The notes under the pieces were generated by a model that saw only the letters and a program-made list of their open reading frames with translations, did not search any database and was not told the DNA's origin. From Brevibacterium sp. UCMA 11754 (GTDB lineage Bacteria; Actinomycetota; Actinomycetes; Actinomycetales; Brevibacteriaceae), in assembly GCF_021532275.1 (NCBI RefSeq), contig NZ_JACBOT010000025.1, forward strand, positions 124,001 through 188,000: a DNA stretch of 64,000 bases, written 5' to 3'. Positions within the stretch are counted from its first letter, which is position 1, and each line of letters begins with the position of its first letter. The position numbers were made by a program, and so were the translations under genes. Below, piece after piece: positions 8,818 to 18,272 of the stretch.

Positions 8818-9150
8818 GTGCATCATCCACATTCCAGTCTTCCAGCCTACCGAGCGGAACGGAGACGGAAGACTTCGCCCCACATTGCCGCCTCGGTGGG
8901 TGTCAACGAATCGACGTTGGGCAAGTGGTTCAGGGAATGGGGTGTGCGGCCGGCGGCCGGTAAGCACGGTCGGTCGTTGGCGCCGAACCGTTGGAAGCGG
9001 TGGACGCGGGAAGATGCTGTGGTCGCGTAGACGCGCACGGACCTGCCAATCGCTGAGCTTGCTGCGATGCTCGGACGCTCATACACTGCCGTGGCCGGGT
9101 TCGTCCGCAGCTACCGGCAACGATCGAGCGACCCATACGGAATCAAGTAG
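8818..9150 (+). pseudogene. Interrupted helix-turn-helix DNA-binding protein
   Basis: The frame carries an HTH-like segment (HIAASVGVNESTLGKWFREWG) and, after KRWTREDAVVA, meets a TAG at 9028-9030. It continues as TRTDLPIAELAAMLGRSYTA then VAGFVRSYRQR to a TAG at 9148-9150. The two halves together resemble a two-HTH protein with a Myb/SANT-like second half, as found in phage and mobile-element genes. The start is uncertain and could be nearer 8850. Nothing recognisable was found in 8638-8817. Confidence 0.5.
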
Positions 9151-9228
9151 GAACGACTCCAGGCGACAGCTTCCACTTTGGCGGTACACTCCAATCCCGA
9201 CGCCGATCAGCATTGAAGGCTAAGTCTC

Positions 9229-9480
9229 ATGGCTATTCCACGTGATCTGGTCAAACTAACTATTGCTCTCACTGTCGCAGTGGCGGTGGCGGCTGGAATC
9301 ACCACCATTGTCACTTGGTTCCGATCGCATAGGATCGAGGAATCGAACGGGCACCACCTTGGGACCACACGGTTGGCCCCTCCAACGTCGCCGAGTAGTC
9401 CTCACGACGTGCTGAAAAGCACAGGGGCACCCGGTATAGTTGGTAACCTATTTAACTGCAGGGGCGAATCATGGAACTGA
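9229..9480 (+). CDS. Small membrane protein, unknown
   Basis: An 83-aa reading frame with one clear transmembrane helix (residues ~9-29, LTIALTVAVAVAAGITTIVTWF) followed by a Pro/Ser-rich polar tail with no recognisable domain. The last 10 bases overlap the start of the next frame, a pattern of translational coupling that favours both being real. No strong Shine-Dalgarno is visible (AAGGCTAAGTCTC precedes the ATG). No function can be given. Confidence 0.45.
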   Translation: MAIPRDLVKLTIALTVAVAVAAGITTIVTWFRSHRIEESNGHHLGTTRLAPPTSPSSPHDVLKSTGAPGIVGNLFNCRGESWN

Positions 9481-9710
9481 TTCAGAACAACCGAGAAGAA
9501 TGCACTCTCCGCAACGATGACGGCGCTGTCGCATATCACGTTGAAATCAGCGGAGACGTGAACAGAGACATCAACGTGCCCGAGGTTGAACCAAGCCAAG
9601 AGGTACAGTTCGAGCTCGCCCCACCCTCCCGACGGCGCACGGGACAGTTGCGAGTTACCTGGGAGACTCACCTGGGTGAGAAGCAAGTGCTCACTCAGCA
9701 TCTTCACTGA
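9471..9710 (+). CDS. Small soluble hypothetical protein
   Basis: A 79-aa frame starting MELIQNNREECTLRNDDGAV. It alternates hydrophobic and polar residues through most of its length (YHVEISGDVN, VQFELAPPS, GQLRVTWETH), suggesting a small all-beta domain. There is no signal peptide. It overlaps the preceding frame by 10 bp, with the GGGGCGAATC purine run acting as a possible ribosome site. It could be cytoplasmic and coupled to the upstream membrane protein. No family is recognised. Confidence 0.5.
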   Translation: MELIQNNREECTLRNDDGAVAYHVEISGDVNRDINVPEVEPSQEVQFELAPPSRRRTGQLRVTWETHLGEKQVLTQHLH

Positions 9711-9921
9711 GCACACAGCACGGCCTCGACACCACTGTGATGGTGGGTCAGAAAATAGTGCAAGGCACTACAAGCAACGATCCAGGTAGAGCTCAAATCT
9801 CGTACTTACGTGCGATGTGAGTCTGTAAAACAAGATCTATTGTTGTTTTCGCCACGTAACCTCACGAAAGGTATCAGCGATGAACAGCAAATGATTCAAG
9901 CTCAACGGCACTACCCGAAAA

Positions 9922-10311
9922 ATGACCGCCATCGCACTTTCAGCAGCACTCCTCGCAGGATCCACTGCCGTCGTGACAACGGCAGACCCTGCTACCGCGG
10001 CCTGCAAAGGCAGCAACGCTCGCAAGGCAGTGGGGGCCGGCGGGGGTGGAATGAACCCCGTTGACAAATACGAGGTCAAAATGGACTCATGCGCGGCCAG
10101 CAAGCTTGTCGACGGATTCGACGATGCTACTAGCGCCTCGGGTCTCATCGACGTCTTGGGAGCGAAGTGGTGGCCGGTGTCATTTTCCACGGCGCCTATC
10201 ATCGCCTGGGCATGGAAGAACAAGACCGCAGTGAGGACCTGTGAAAAGTCCGGGAAGGGAATCAAGTTCACTGAGTCGAACGGTATGATCACGAACTGCA
10301 AGTCACAATGA
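9922..10311 (+). CDS. Bacteriocin-like secreted protein with disrupted signal start
   Basis: From ATG 9922 the frame gives 129 aa: a hydrophobic signal core (ALSAALLAGSTAVVTT), a likely cleavage after ATAA, and a mature part of about 100 aa. The mature part has four Cys (near its first residue, in MDSCAAS, RTCEKS and TNCKSQ), a Gly-rich run, and a Trp-rich hydrophobic patch (KWWPVSF, IIAWAWKN). The C-terminal layout GKGI…C..Q resembles small secreted peptides I associate with actinobacterial bacteriocins, but I cannot name a family. A better start (GAAAGG ribosome site, ATG 9880) gives a Lys/Arg-rich N-region but meets TGA at 9892-9894. As it stands the basic N-region is lost, so secretion may be impaired. 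Confidence 0.55.
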   Translation: MTAIALSAALLAGSTAVVTTADPATAACKGSNARKAVGAGGGGMNPVDKYEVKMDSCAASKLVDGFDDATSASGLIDVLGAKWWPVSFSTAPIIAWAWKNKTAVRTCEKSGKGIKFTESNGMITNCKSQ

Positions 10312-10372
10312 TCCCCTAGCTCAGTGTTCGAGCGCGTTCCAGACCATCGACAGCCAGAGGTGGACGACTAAA

Positions 10373-10588
10373 ATGAGTCCACAACGTAAGGCATCGATAG
10401 TCCGATGGATCCTTGTGGGAATAGGCGCGCTGATAGTCTGCGCGCTAATCTTCGCCCGGTCGCAAGGCGTGATCAGCTTTGGAGCTCAGGTAATCAGCAC
10501 TTTGATTTTGATTGCTGCCATCACAGCTGCTGGCATTTGGGTTGGATGCGCAGGACGCACACAGAATCATTCCAGATCCAATAGCTAA
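10373..10588 (+). CDS. Two-helix membrane protein, possible immunity partner
   Basis: A 71-aa protein with a short basic N-terminus (MSPQRKASIVR), two transmembrane helices (~residues 10-28 and 36-58) and a polar tail. The start has AGGTGG upstream at suitable spacing. It follows the secreted bacteriocin-like protein by 61 bp on the same strand, and a terminator comes right after. Small membrane proteins downstream of a bacteriocin gene often give self-protection; that role is an inference from position and size only. Confidence 0.5.
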   Translation: MSPQRKASIVRWILVGIGALIVCALIFARSQGVISFGAQVISTLILIAAITAAGIWVGCAGRTQNHSRSNS

Positions 10589-10596
10589 GATCTTTG

Positions 10597-10650
10597 AACA
10601 CGAAACAGCCTCGGCCTCACATCGCGGTGGGCCGGGGCCTTCGTGTTTCC
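10597..10650 (+). terminator. Terminator closing the small secreted-protein unit
   Basis: Nested pairing of AACACGAA (10597-10604) with TTCGTGTT (10640-10647), and inside it CCTCGGCC with GGCCGGGG, is followed by TCC. It lies 9 bp after the membrane-protein stop. Confidence 0.75.
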
Positions 10651-10698
10651 GAGGTCAGTGCCGGGGCTCGTACCCCCCGGGCGGAGCCGTGTCGTCGA

Positions 10699-11480
10699 GT
10701 TCACATCTACCCGGAGTTCGGCGCCCTCGCCGTCATTCGCGTACAACGGTCCCAAGTCCGCCATTGGGTGTCTGCGCTGTCGGAGAAGCGGAAGGCTCGC
10801 ACCGTCCGACGGACGCACTATGTCCTGCAGGCGGTCCTGCAAATCGCAGTTGACGATTACCGGATCTCCCGTAATCCAGCCAGCGGGATCTAGAACCTTC
10901 CCACACTGTCGCACCGGAAGAACGTATACCTCACCTATGAGCAGGTCGAGAAGGTGGCGCGAGCGGCCGATGAGCATCACTTGAAGCAAACACAGCGTGG
11001 CCGGTATAGTTTCGTCGTCTATATCGCCGCCTACATGGGATTACGGTGGAGTGAGATCGCTACCCTGCGCCCGGACGATGTTGACCTCAAAGCTCGCCGT
11101 GTGAGGATCCGCACCGAGGAGTCGAAAAACGGCCGTGAGCGGTCTGTGGGATATCCGCGGTTCATGCATGATCGGTTCCGGGCGCTTACTTTGAAAGCAG
11201 ACCCGGACGGACTGTTGATGCCGGATCTTGCTGAGCCGAAAAATCAGGAGTCGTGGTTCCTCACGGTGCGGCGGAAAGCGGGGCTCAATGAGGGTTTTGT
11301 GTTCCACGACCTGCGGCCTCGTTCGCCGTGTCCGCCGGCGCCTCGGTGAAGCTGGTTCAGAACATGCTCGGGCACTCGTCGGCGGCCATGACGTTGGATG
11401 TGTATTCGGATCTGTTCGACACGGACGTGGATGCTGTTGCCGAAAGGATTGATGCAGCTCGCAGTGCGCGGCTCGCGTGA
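10699..11480 (+). pseudogene. Degenerate tyrosine recombinase (integrase)
   Basis: The frame shows a core-binding part (VRHWVSALSEKRKARTVRR), then a TAG at 10891-10893. It reopens as NLPTLSHRKNVYLTYEQVEK and a catalytic domain with the first Arg in GLRWSEIATLR and HDLR. A small deletion near 11316 shifts the frame and removes the expected H-T-A after HDLR. The last part (SVKLVQNMLGHSSAAMTL, DVYSDLFDTDVDAVAERID) carries the second His and the Tyr nucleophile, ending at TGA 11478-11480. The N-terminal arm-binding domain is missing, because a terminator abuts it. It points toward the nrdF attachment repeat 330 bp downstream, the usual position for an integrase. Confidence 0.88.
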
Positions 11481-11504
11481 AGCCTTCACCATAGATAGAG
11501 TGGC

Positions 11505-11535
11505 CGTGAGAACGAAGTGCAAATTCGTTCTCACG
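11505..11535. terminator. Hairpin between the integrase and the 36-aa gene
   Basis: Perfect 12-bp arms CGTGAGAACGAA and TTCGTTCTCACG around a 7-nt loop, between two convergent genes. There is no clear T-run, so it may act as a weak bidirectional terminator. Confidence 0.5.
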
Positions 11536-11567
11536 CCCGGATGGGGATCCTGCAGACGGATCAGTAC

Positions 11568-11678
11568 TTACTTCTTCTTGGGCTTATGAACGACGGTCGT
11601 CCGCGGATTGCGGGCGGCCGTCGACATCTTCACAAAGCGTCCAGTGATAGCACTGCGCGCATGTCCTTTCTTAGCCAA
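11568..11678 (-). CDS. Short basic protein (36 aa, RSAITGRFV…ARNPRTTV type)
   Basis: Read on the minus strand from a TTG at 11678-11676, preceded by GGGAGGTGA, to TAA at 11570-11568. The product begins MAKKGHARSAITGRFV and contains STAARNPRTTVVHKPKKK, with 12 Lys/Arg residues out of 36. I recognise the pattern R-S-x-x-T-G-R/K-F-V followed by A-R-N-P-x-T-T-V as one that recurs in very short actinobacterial proteins of unknown function, often near mobile DNA. It is too short for most gene callers. It lies between the integrase and the right attachment repeat. Confidence 0.68.
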   Translation of the reverse strand: MAKKGHARSAITGRFVKMSTAARNPRTTVVHKPKKK

Positions 11679-11708
11679 TCACAATTCACCTCCCCTCGAG
11701 CTGAAATG

Positions 11709-11727
11709 TGGGCAAAAGTTGGGCAGA
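11709..11727 (+). repeat. Two direct TGGGCA repeats (candidate integrase arm sites, right end)
   Basis: TGGGCAAAA (11709) and TTGGGCAGA (11719) are spaced 10 bp apart, matching the three copies at 6961-6989. An inverted CGCCCAGCCC follows at 11734. Their position between the integrase and the nrdF 3' end fits an attachment-site arm. Confidence 0.5.
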
Positions 11728-11810
11728 CCGTTCTCGCCCAGCCCAAGTCTTCGCATACAGTGCGAGCCTGCCTACCTCTCAAACCGAGGCGAGCAGGCCC
11801 GTCACCAGCA

Positions 11811-12956
<1,146 letters not shown>

Positions 12957-12963
12957 TCATCGG

Positions 12964-15126
12964 TCACAGCATGCAGGATACGCAGCCATCGACCTCGGTG
13001 CCCTCCAGCGCGAGCTGGCGCAACCGGATGTAGTAGATGGTCTTGATGCCCTTGCGCCACGCGTAGATCTGCGCCTTGTTGATGTCACGAGTCGTCGCGG
13101 TGTCCATGAAGAACAAGGTCAGCGACAGCCCCTGGTCCACGTGCTTCGTGGCCTCGGCGTAGGTGTCGATGATCTTCTCATAGCCGATCTCGTAGGCATC
13201 CTGGTAGTACTTGAGGTTGTTATTGTCCATGAAGGGCGCCGGGTAGTACACACGCCCGATCTTGCCCTCCTTGCGAATCTCGACCTTCGAGGCCACAGGG
13301 TGGATCGACGACGTCGAGTTGTTGATGTAGGAGATCGATCCGGTAGGTGGAACGGCCTGCAGGTTCTGGTTGTAGATGCCGTGCTCGGCAACTGCGGCCT
13401 TGAGCTCACGCCAATCATCCTGAGTAGGGATATGCACGCCGGCTTCGGTGAACATCTCGGCCACACGCTGGGTGCGTGGTTCCCACGCTTCCTCGGTGTA
13501 CTTGTCGAAGTATTCACCGGTTGCGTACTTCGACCTCTCAAATCCGGCGAAGGCGGCTTTACGTTCCTTCGCGATCTCCATCGACGCCCGCACACAGTGG
13601 TAGGCGACGGTGTAGAAATACATGTTCGTGAAGTCGAGGCCCTCATCCGAACCGTAGTAGATGTGCTCCCGGGCAAGGTAGCCGTGAAGGTTCATCTGAC
13701 CGAGTCCGATGGCATGCGACATGTCATTGCCGCGAGCGATCGAAGGAACCGACTGGATGTCAGAGGTCTCAGCGACAGCGGTCAGTCCGCGGATCGCGGT
13801 CTCGATTGTCCGCCCGAAGTTCTGGGAATCCATCGTCAGTGCGATGTTGAGGGAACCGAGGTTGCAGGAGATGTCCTTGCCGACGACGTCGTATCCGAGA
13901 TCGGAGTCGTACTTGCTGGGCTCGGAGACCTGAAGGATCTCCGAACACAGGTTCGACATGATGATCTTGCCGTCGATCGGGTTCGCCTTGTTCACCGTGT
14001 CTTCGAACATGACATAGGGGTAACCGGACTCGAACTGGATCTCTGCCAAGGTCTGGAAGAACTCGCGTGCGTTGATCTTGTTCTTCTTGATGGCTGCGTT
14101 GTCGACCATCTCCTCGTACTTCTCTGTCACGTTGACGTCAGAGAAGGGCATGCCGTAGACGCGCTCGACATCGTAGGGGCTGAAGAGGTACATGTCCTCG
14201 TTGCGCTTGGCCAATTCAAACGTGATGTCCGGAATGACCACGCCCAATGACAGAGTCTTGATCCGGATCTTCTCATCGGCGTTCTCGCGCTTGGTGTCGA
14301 GGAACTTGTAGATGTCGGGGTGGTGAGCGTGCAGGTACACAGCTCCGGCGCCCTGTCGTGCACCCAGCTGGTTGGCGTAGGAGAAGGAGTCTTCGAGCAG
14401 CTTCATGACGGGGATGACACCCGAGGACTGGTTCTCGATCTTCTTGATCGGTGCACCGGACTCGCGGATATTGGTCAGGGCAAAGGCCACGCCGCCGCCG
14501 CGCTTCGACAGCTGCAGTGCGGAGTTGATGGAGCGGCCGATGGACTCCATATTGTCTTCGATGCGCAGCAGGAAGCAGGAGACGAGCTCGCCGCGCTGCT
14601 TCTTGCCCGCGTTGAGGAAAGTCGGGGTGGCCGGCTGGAAGCGGCCGTGGATGATCTCGTCAACGAGCTGCTTAGCCAGAATCTCGTCGCCGCGAGCGAG
14701 GAACAGTGCGACCATGACGACGCGATCTTCGAAGCGTTCGAGGTAGCGCTTTCCGTCGAAGGTCTTCAGCGTGTAGGAGGTGTAGAACTTGAAAGCACCG
14801 AGGAAGGTCTGGAACCGGAACTTAGCCGAATAGGCGTGCTTCGAAAGCTCCTCGATGAAGTTGAAGGAGTACTGATCGAGGACTTCGGGCTCGTAGTATT
14901 CCTTCTCGACGAGGTAGTCGAGCTTCTCCTTGAGGTCGTGGAAGAAGACGGTGTTGTTGTTGACATGCTGCAGGAAGTACTGCCTGGCAGCCTGTTTGTC
15001 ACGCTCGAACTGGATGCGACCGTCCTGGTCATACAGATTCAGCATGGCGTTGAGCGCATGGTAGTCAAGATCCGTCTCTTCGCGGATGATGTCTTCTACA
15101 TTGCGGTCTTCAGCGAGCTCACGCAC
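12964..15126 (-). CDS. nrdE: Class Ib ribonucleotide reductase, alpha subunit
   Basis: A catalytic subunit of about 720 aa that reduces NDPs to dNDPs. Landmarks are [14 protein letters not shown] at the N-terminus, the active-site region NLCSEIL, the loop [18 protein letters not shown], and the C-terminal redox pair in DGCVSCML that NrdH re-reduces. An upstream open frame reaches 15210, but that part overlaps nrdI and does not look like NrdE. I chose the GTG at 15126-15124, which gives the usual length and overlaps the nrdI end by 31 bp, implying translational coupling. Confidence 0.95.
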   Translation of the reverse strand: MRELAEDRNVEDIIREETDLDYHALNAMLNLYDQDGRIQFERDKQAARQYFLQHVNNNTVFFHDLKEKLDYLVEKEYYEPEVLDQYSFNFIEELSKHAYSAKFRFQTFLGAFKFYTSYTLKTFDGKRYLERFEDRVVMVALFLARGDEILAKQLVDEIIHGRFQPATPTFLNAGKKQRGELVSCFLLRIEDNMESIGRSINSALQLSKRGGGVAFALTNIRESGAPIKKIENQSSGVIPVMKLLEDSFSYANQLGARQGAGAVYLHAHHPDIYKFLDTKRENADEKIRIKTLSLGVVIPDITFELAKRNEDMYLFSPYDVERVYGMPFSDVNVTEKYEEMVDNAAIKKNKINAREFFQTLAEIQFESGYPYVMFEDTVNKANPIDGKIIMSNLCSEILQVSEPSKYDSDLGYDVVGKDISCNLGSLNIALTMDSQNFGRTIETAIRGLTAVAETSDIQSVPSIARGNDMSHAIGLGQMNLHGYLAREHIYYGSDEGLDFTNMYFYTVAYHCVRASMEIAKERKAAFAGFERSKYATGEYFDKYTEEAWEPRTQRVAEMFTEAGVHIPTQDDWRELKAAVAEHGIYNQNLQAVPPTGSISYINNSTSSIHPVASKVEIRKEGKIGRVYYPAPFMDNNNLKYYQDAYEIGYEKIIDTYAEATKHVDQGLSLTLFFMDTATTRDINKAQIYAWRKGIKTIYYIRLRQLALEGTEVDGCVSCML

Positions 15127-15509
15127 AGTTTGTCCAATCCTAAATTCACTGCTTCGACGTCCTCTGGGGTTCCGAGGAGTTCGACACGGTACAGCACGGG
15201 TACATTGCATTTCGCGGCCACTTTGCGTGCCGCGCGACAGTATTCTTCGCCGAAGTTCGTATTTCCGGCGCCGATGACGCCGACGAGGTGGCGGCGATTC
15301 GATTCGATGTTGAGGAACTTGATCACTTGCTTGGGGACGGCGCCTCTGTTGGGCCCGGCTCCGTAGGTGGGAGTCACAAGGACGAACGGTTCGTCGATCG
15401 CCAGCGTCTCATCTTTTGTCAGCAGGGGAAGTCGGCGTGAGGGGTGCCGCAGCTTGCTGACGAATCGGTCGGTGTACTCAGAGCTGCTCGAGTAGTAGAC
15501 CAGGAGCAT
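15096..15509 (-). CDS. nrdI: Flavodoxin-like NrdI protein
   Basis: A 137-aa flavodoxin-fold protein. NrdI supplies reduced flavin chemistry to activate the dimanganese cofactor of NrdF. Visible features are the N-terminal [17 protein letters not shown] phosphate loop region and the FMN-site loop TPTYGAG, then [14 protein letters not shown]. It lies 1 nt after nrdH and overlaps the nrdE start, the standard order in class Ib operons. Confidence 0.96.
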   Translation of the reverse strand: MLLVYYSSSSEYTDRFVSKLRHPSRRLPLLTKDETLAIDEPFVLVTPTYGAGPNRGAVPKQVIKFLNIESNRRHLVGVIGAGNTNFGEEYCRAARKVAAKCNVPVLYRVELLGTPEDVEAVNLGLDKLCVSSLKTAM

Positions 15510-15510
15510 G

Positions 15511-15759
15511 TCAGGCTACAACGGAAACCGAGGTCTGCTCTCCGGCCAGAGTGGCGATCTTGTCCGGACGGAAACCTGACCAGTGGTCGTTATCAGTGAC
15601 AACGACGGGAGCCTGCATGTAGCCCATGGCCTTGACGACGTCCAAGGCATTCTCATCGACACTGAGATCGACCGATTTGTACTTCAGCCCTTTGGCATCG
15701 AGCGCACGGTACGTGGCGTTGCACTGGACGCAAGCTGGCTTGGTGTACACGGTGATCAT
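15511..15759 (-). CDS. nrdH: NrdH glutaredoxin-like electron donor
   Basis: An 82-aa protein with the glutaredoxin fold and thioredoxin-type redox behaviour. The active-site pair is C-V-Q-C in [16 protein letters not shown], and the C-terminal half contains the [17 protein letters not shown] segment that marks NrdH. It reduces the C-terminal Cys pair of NrdE. It is the first gene of the operon; AGGAG precedes its ATG on the minus strand. Confidence 0.97.
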   Translation of the reverse strand: MITVYTKPACVQCNATYRALDAKGLKYKSVDLSVDENALDVVKAMGYMQAPVVVTDNDHWSGFRPDKIATLAGEQTSVSVVA

Positions 15760-15862
15760 CGCGACTCCTCATTTCTGCACTTCGGCTTAGACTTCACGTT
15801 ATTTCCACCGGGTTCATGACCTTGACAATGACGAATATCACGCAGATCATGCCCGAGTGTGA

Positions 15863-15909
15863 CCACTAGATGTTGTGTTCGTGGTCGACTCTACCCCTAT
15901 ATCCAGTGT
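15863..15909 (-). promoter_or_regulatory. Paired NrdR-box-like sites upstream of nrdHIEF
   Basis: CCACTAGATGTTGTGT (15863-15878) fits the NrdR-box pattern ACACTATATNTTGTGT at nearly all positions, and CCCCTATATCCAGTGT (15894-15909) fits more loosely. Their starts are 31 bp apart, three helical turns, the tandem spacing usual for NrdR targets. They lie 104-150 bp upstream of nrdH. This suggests dNTP-responsive repression of the operon. Confidence 0.65.
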
Positions 15910-15928
15910 TACACCAGTGTTCTTTTGA

Positions 15929-16100
15929 CCATCCACAACCTGTGTTCAAACCGTCCACAGTCATCCACAAGTCACGAATGACACCGATGTAGTTCGATCA
16001 CCTGCGAGGACACTGGCCGATGGGGCCAAAAAGTCATATTCAGACACCTCGCCCGGGACCGTTTTCCACACCTGTCCACAGATAAAATTTTCCCCTGTGG
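15929..16100. promoter_or_regulatory. Cluster of DnaA-box-like TCCACA sites
   Basis: Five TCCACA cores on the plus strand at 15929 (CCATCCACA), 15951 (CCGTCCACA), 15961 (TCATCCACA), 16062 (TTTTCCACA) and 16072 (CTGTCCACA), plus an inverted CTGTGG near 16095, lie within 172 bp. Three match TTATCCACA or TTGTCCACA at 8 of 9 positions. DnaA control of ribonucleotide reductase genes is known in E. coli; here it is inferred. The rest of 15760-16379 holds promoters but no gene that I can see. Confidence 0.5.
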
Positions 16101-16379
16101 GTACTTCCTCGGCGTGTCACATTCGATTCCCTCTCCGAACGCCCGGCGTCCCATTTCGCGGCCGTTTCCACCCGTTTGAACGGGCGTTCCCATCCCAATT
16201 CCACGGTCGCTCCGACCTCCTTCCCACGGTCAGCCCCGCTTCTTTCGCGCCGTCCTTCACACTTGCGTGTCGGTCTTCAAATGGTATGTGTCGGTACTGA
16301 CACGAAAGAGTCCAGTCCGGTGTCAGGGTCAACCCATATGCTTGTTCTGTCAGCCAGTTGAGATTCGAGAGGCACCACC

Positions 16380-17375
16380 ATGACGGCAACGGCACCCGCC
16401 AACACTCAAGAGATCGCACACGCTCAATCGATCCTGGGCGGTCTGGAATCCTATCTGGACCATTTCGTCGTCGGACAGCAGCGCCTGCGTGAGAGTCTGC
16501 TCATCGGTCTCCTCTCCAGCGGCCACCTTCTCCTGGAGAGTGTTCCCGGGCTTGCCAAGACAACTGCGGCGGCGGCGCTGGCCAATGCCGTGGATGGAAA
16601 GTTCTCCCGCATCCAGTGCACGCCCGACCTGCTGCCTGCAGACATCATCGGCTCGCAGATCTACAACGCCCACGAAGGCTCTTTCAATACAGTCCTGGGC
16701 CCTGTGCACGCCAACATCGTCCTCCTCGATGAGATCAACCGCTCGTCGGCGAAGACGCAGAGCGCCATGCTCGAGGCGATGCAGGAGAAGCAGACGACGA
16801 TCGGCGGCCAGCGGTTCGAACTTCCCCGTCCTTTCCTGGTCATGGCCACACAGAACCCGATCGAACAGGAGGGCACCTACCAGCTGCCCGAAGCTCAACT
16901 CGATCGGTTCATGATCAAAGACCTCCTGACCCACCCGAACCCCAATGAGGAGATGGAGATTCTGTCGCGACTCGATTCGGGTGTCTTCGATCGCGACTCT
17001 GTCCCGAAGCCGTCCTGCAACCTCGAAGATGTGGAGACGCTGCAGCAATATGCACGCACCATTTACGTCGACCCGTCGATCACCCGATACCTTGTCGAAC
17101 TCGTCCATGCGACGAGGAACACCACGAAGTATCTGGGTCGCCTGGCTCCCTTCATCGAATATGGCGCCAGCCCCCGCGCCTCGATCGCCTTCACCAACGC
17201 GGGACGGGCTCTGGCGATGATCCGTGGCCGCAACTACGTCATCCCCGAAGACATCAAGGATCTGGCCCACCGAATCCTCGCTCACCGCATCCAACTCAAC
17301 TTCGAAGCCGCAGCGGAGAACATCACGAGCGCACAGGTCGTCGATGCCCTCCTCATGGCCGTCCCCACTCCCTGA
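16380..17375 (+). CDS. MoxR-family AAA+ ATPase
   Basis: A 331-aa AAA+ chaperone-like ATPase. The Walker A region is VPGLAKTTAA near residue 55, Walker B is VLLDEINRS near residue 115, sensor 1 is ATQNPIEQEGTY near residue 160, and the C-terminal lid domain follows. MoxR proteins work with VWA-domain partners to mature or insert other proteins, and all expected partners follow here: DUF58 and two VWA proteins. The ATG is preceded by GAGAGG. A palindrome GTGTCGGTACTGACAC at 16288-16303, 77 bp upstream, could be an operator. Confidence 0.93.
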   Translation: MTATAPANTQEIAHAQSILGGLESYLDHFVVGQQRLRESLLIGLLSSGHLLLESVPGLAKTTAAAALANAVDGKFSRIQCTPDLLPADIIGSQIYNAHEGSFNTVLGPVHANIVLLDEINRSSAKTQSAMLEAMQEKQTTIGGQRFELPRPFLVMATQNPIEQEGTYQLPEAQLDRFMIKDLLTHPNPNEEMEILSRLDSGVFDRDSVPKPSCNLEDVETLQQYARTIYVDPSITRYLVELVHATRNTTKYLGRLAPFIEYGASPRASIAFTNAGRALAMIRGRNYVIPEDIKDLAHRILAHRIQLNFEAAAENITSAQVVDALLMAVPTP

Positions 17376-17387
17376 TCGGGTGCATCG

Positions 17388-18272
17388 ATGACTGCTCTGC
17401 TCAATCGGATCAAAGCGCGGATGACCATCCACGCGCACCGTCGAACCCGCAGGCTCCTCGACGGGGACTATTCCTCTGTCTTCCACGGGTACAGCCTCGA
17501 CTTCGACGACCTGCGCGACTACATTCCCGGCGACGAGATCCGCGACATCGACTGGAAGGCCACGGCCCGACACTCGAACCCACTGGTCAAACGCTATGTC
17601 GCCCACCGCAGGCACATTCTCGCGCTCGTCGTCGACTCGTCCCGGAACTTCGACGCCGTGACTTCGGCCGGAGTCGACAAGCGACAGCTCGCGATCCTCA
17701 TGGCCGGCATGACCGGATACCTCGCCGTCCGCCATGGTGATGACGTGATGCTCATCCACGGCAGCGCACAGCGCACCACCGCGTCCCCCCGAAAGGGCAG
17801 CGAAGCCCATTTGGAGAACCTTCTGCAGCAGATCCTCGCCGAGGCGGGCACCGACGGAGACGGTTCGATCGATGAGCAGCTGCAGTGGATCGCCTCGCAC
17901 ATCAACCACCGGATGCTTGTGGTCGTCATCTCCGACCAGGCTCCGCTCGGCGCGAAGGAGGAAGCCACAATCAAACGTCTGCGTGCCCAGCACGAGATCC
18001 TGTGGATCACGATCACCGACGCGGACCTTGCACAGCTGCCGACCGCCTCGGCGCCGTTCGACATCTCCCGCCCTGATGTCGGTCTGCCCACCTCCGTGAT
18101 GGCCAACCCGAACGTACGCAATGAATTCCTCGCTGCGGAAGCAAGCCGCAAGCAGCACCGAATCGACCTGCTCTCGAAGCTCGGAATCTCACACACCGAA
18201 ATCGCCCATCCGGACCAAGCCCTGGGCAACCTCCACACTCTTCTGCTGAGGCACCGCCGTGGGCCCCGCTGA
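17388..18272 (+). CDS. DUF58 domain-containing protein
   Basis: A 294-aa cytoplasmic protein with the DUF58 hallmark GDEIRDIDWKATARH near residue 45, followed by a VWA-like fold (ALVVDSSRNFDA). In MoxR operons this protein is thought to be a partner of the ATPase; the molecular role is not settled. It starts 12 bp after moxR and its end overlaps the start of the next gene by 14 bp, so the genes are co-translated. Confidence 0.9.
   Translation: MTALLNRIKARMTIHAHRRTRRLLDGDYSSVFHGYSLDFDDLRDYIPGDEIRDIDWKATARHSNPLVKRYVAHRRHILALVVDSSRNFDAVTSAGVDKRQLAILMAGMTGYLAVRHGDDVMLIHGSAQRTTASPRKGSEAHLENLLQQILAEAGTDGDGSIDEQLQWIASHINHRMLVVVISDQAPLGAKEEATIKRLRAQHEILWITITDADLAQLPTASAPFDISRPDVGLPTSVMANPNVRNEFLAAEASRKQHRIDLLSKLGISHTEIAHPDQALGNLHTLLLRHRRGPR

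Noticed and set aside
8642..9223. A 193-aa frame on the plus strand over the HTH pseudogene
   Set aside because: The frame is Arg/Gly/Ser-rich without domain signal and is explained as a shadow of the interrupted HTH gene.
15127..15210. Longer nrdE start
   Set aside because: The extra N-terminal residues overlap nrdI and lack NrdE character; GTG 15126 gives the normal length.
16288..16303. Palindrome GTGTCGGTACTGACAC before moxR as a defined operator
   Set aside because: It is symmetric and well placed, but I know no regulator for it and it occurs once; I mention it only in the moxR entry.
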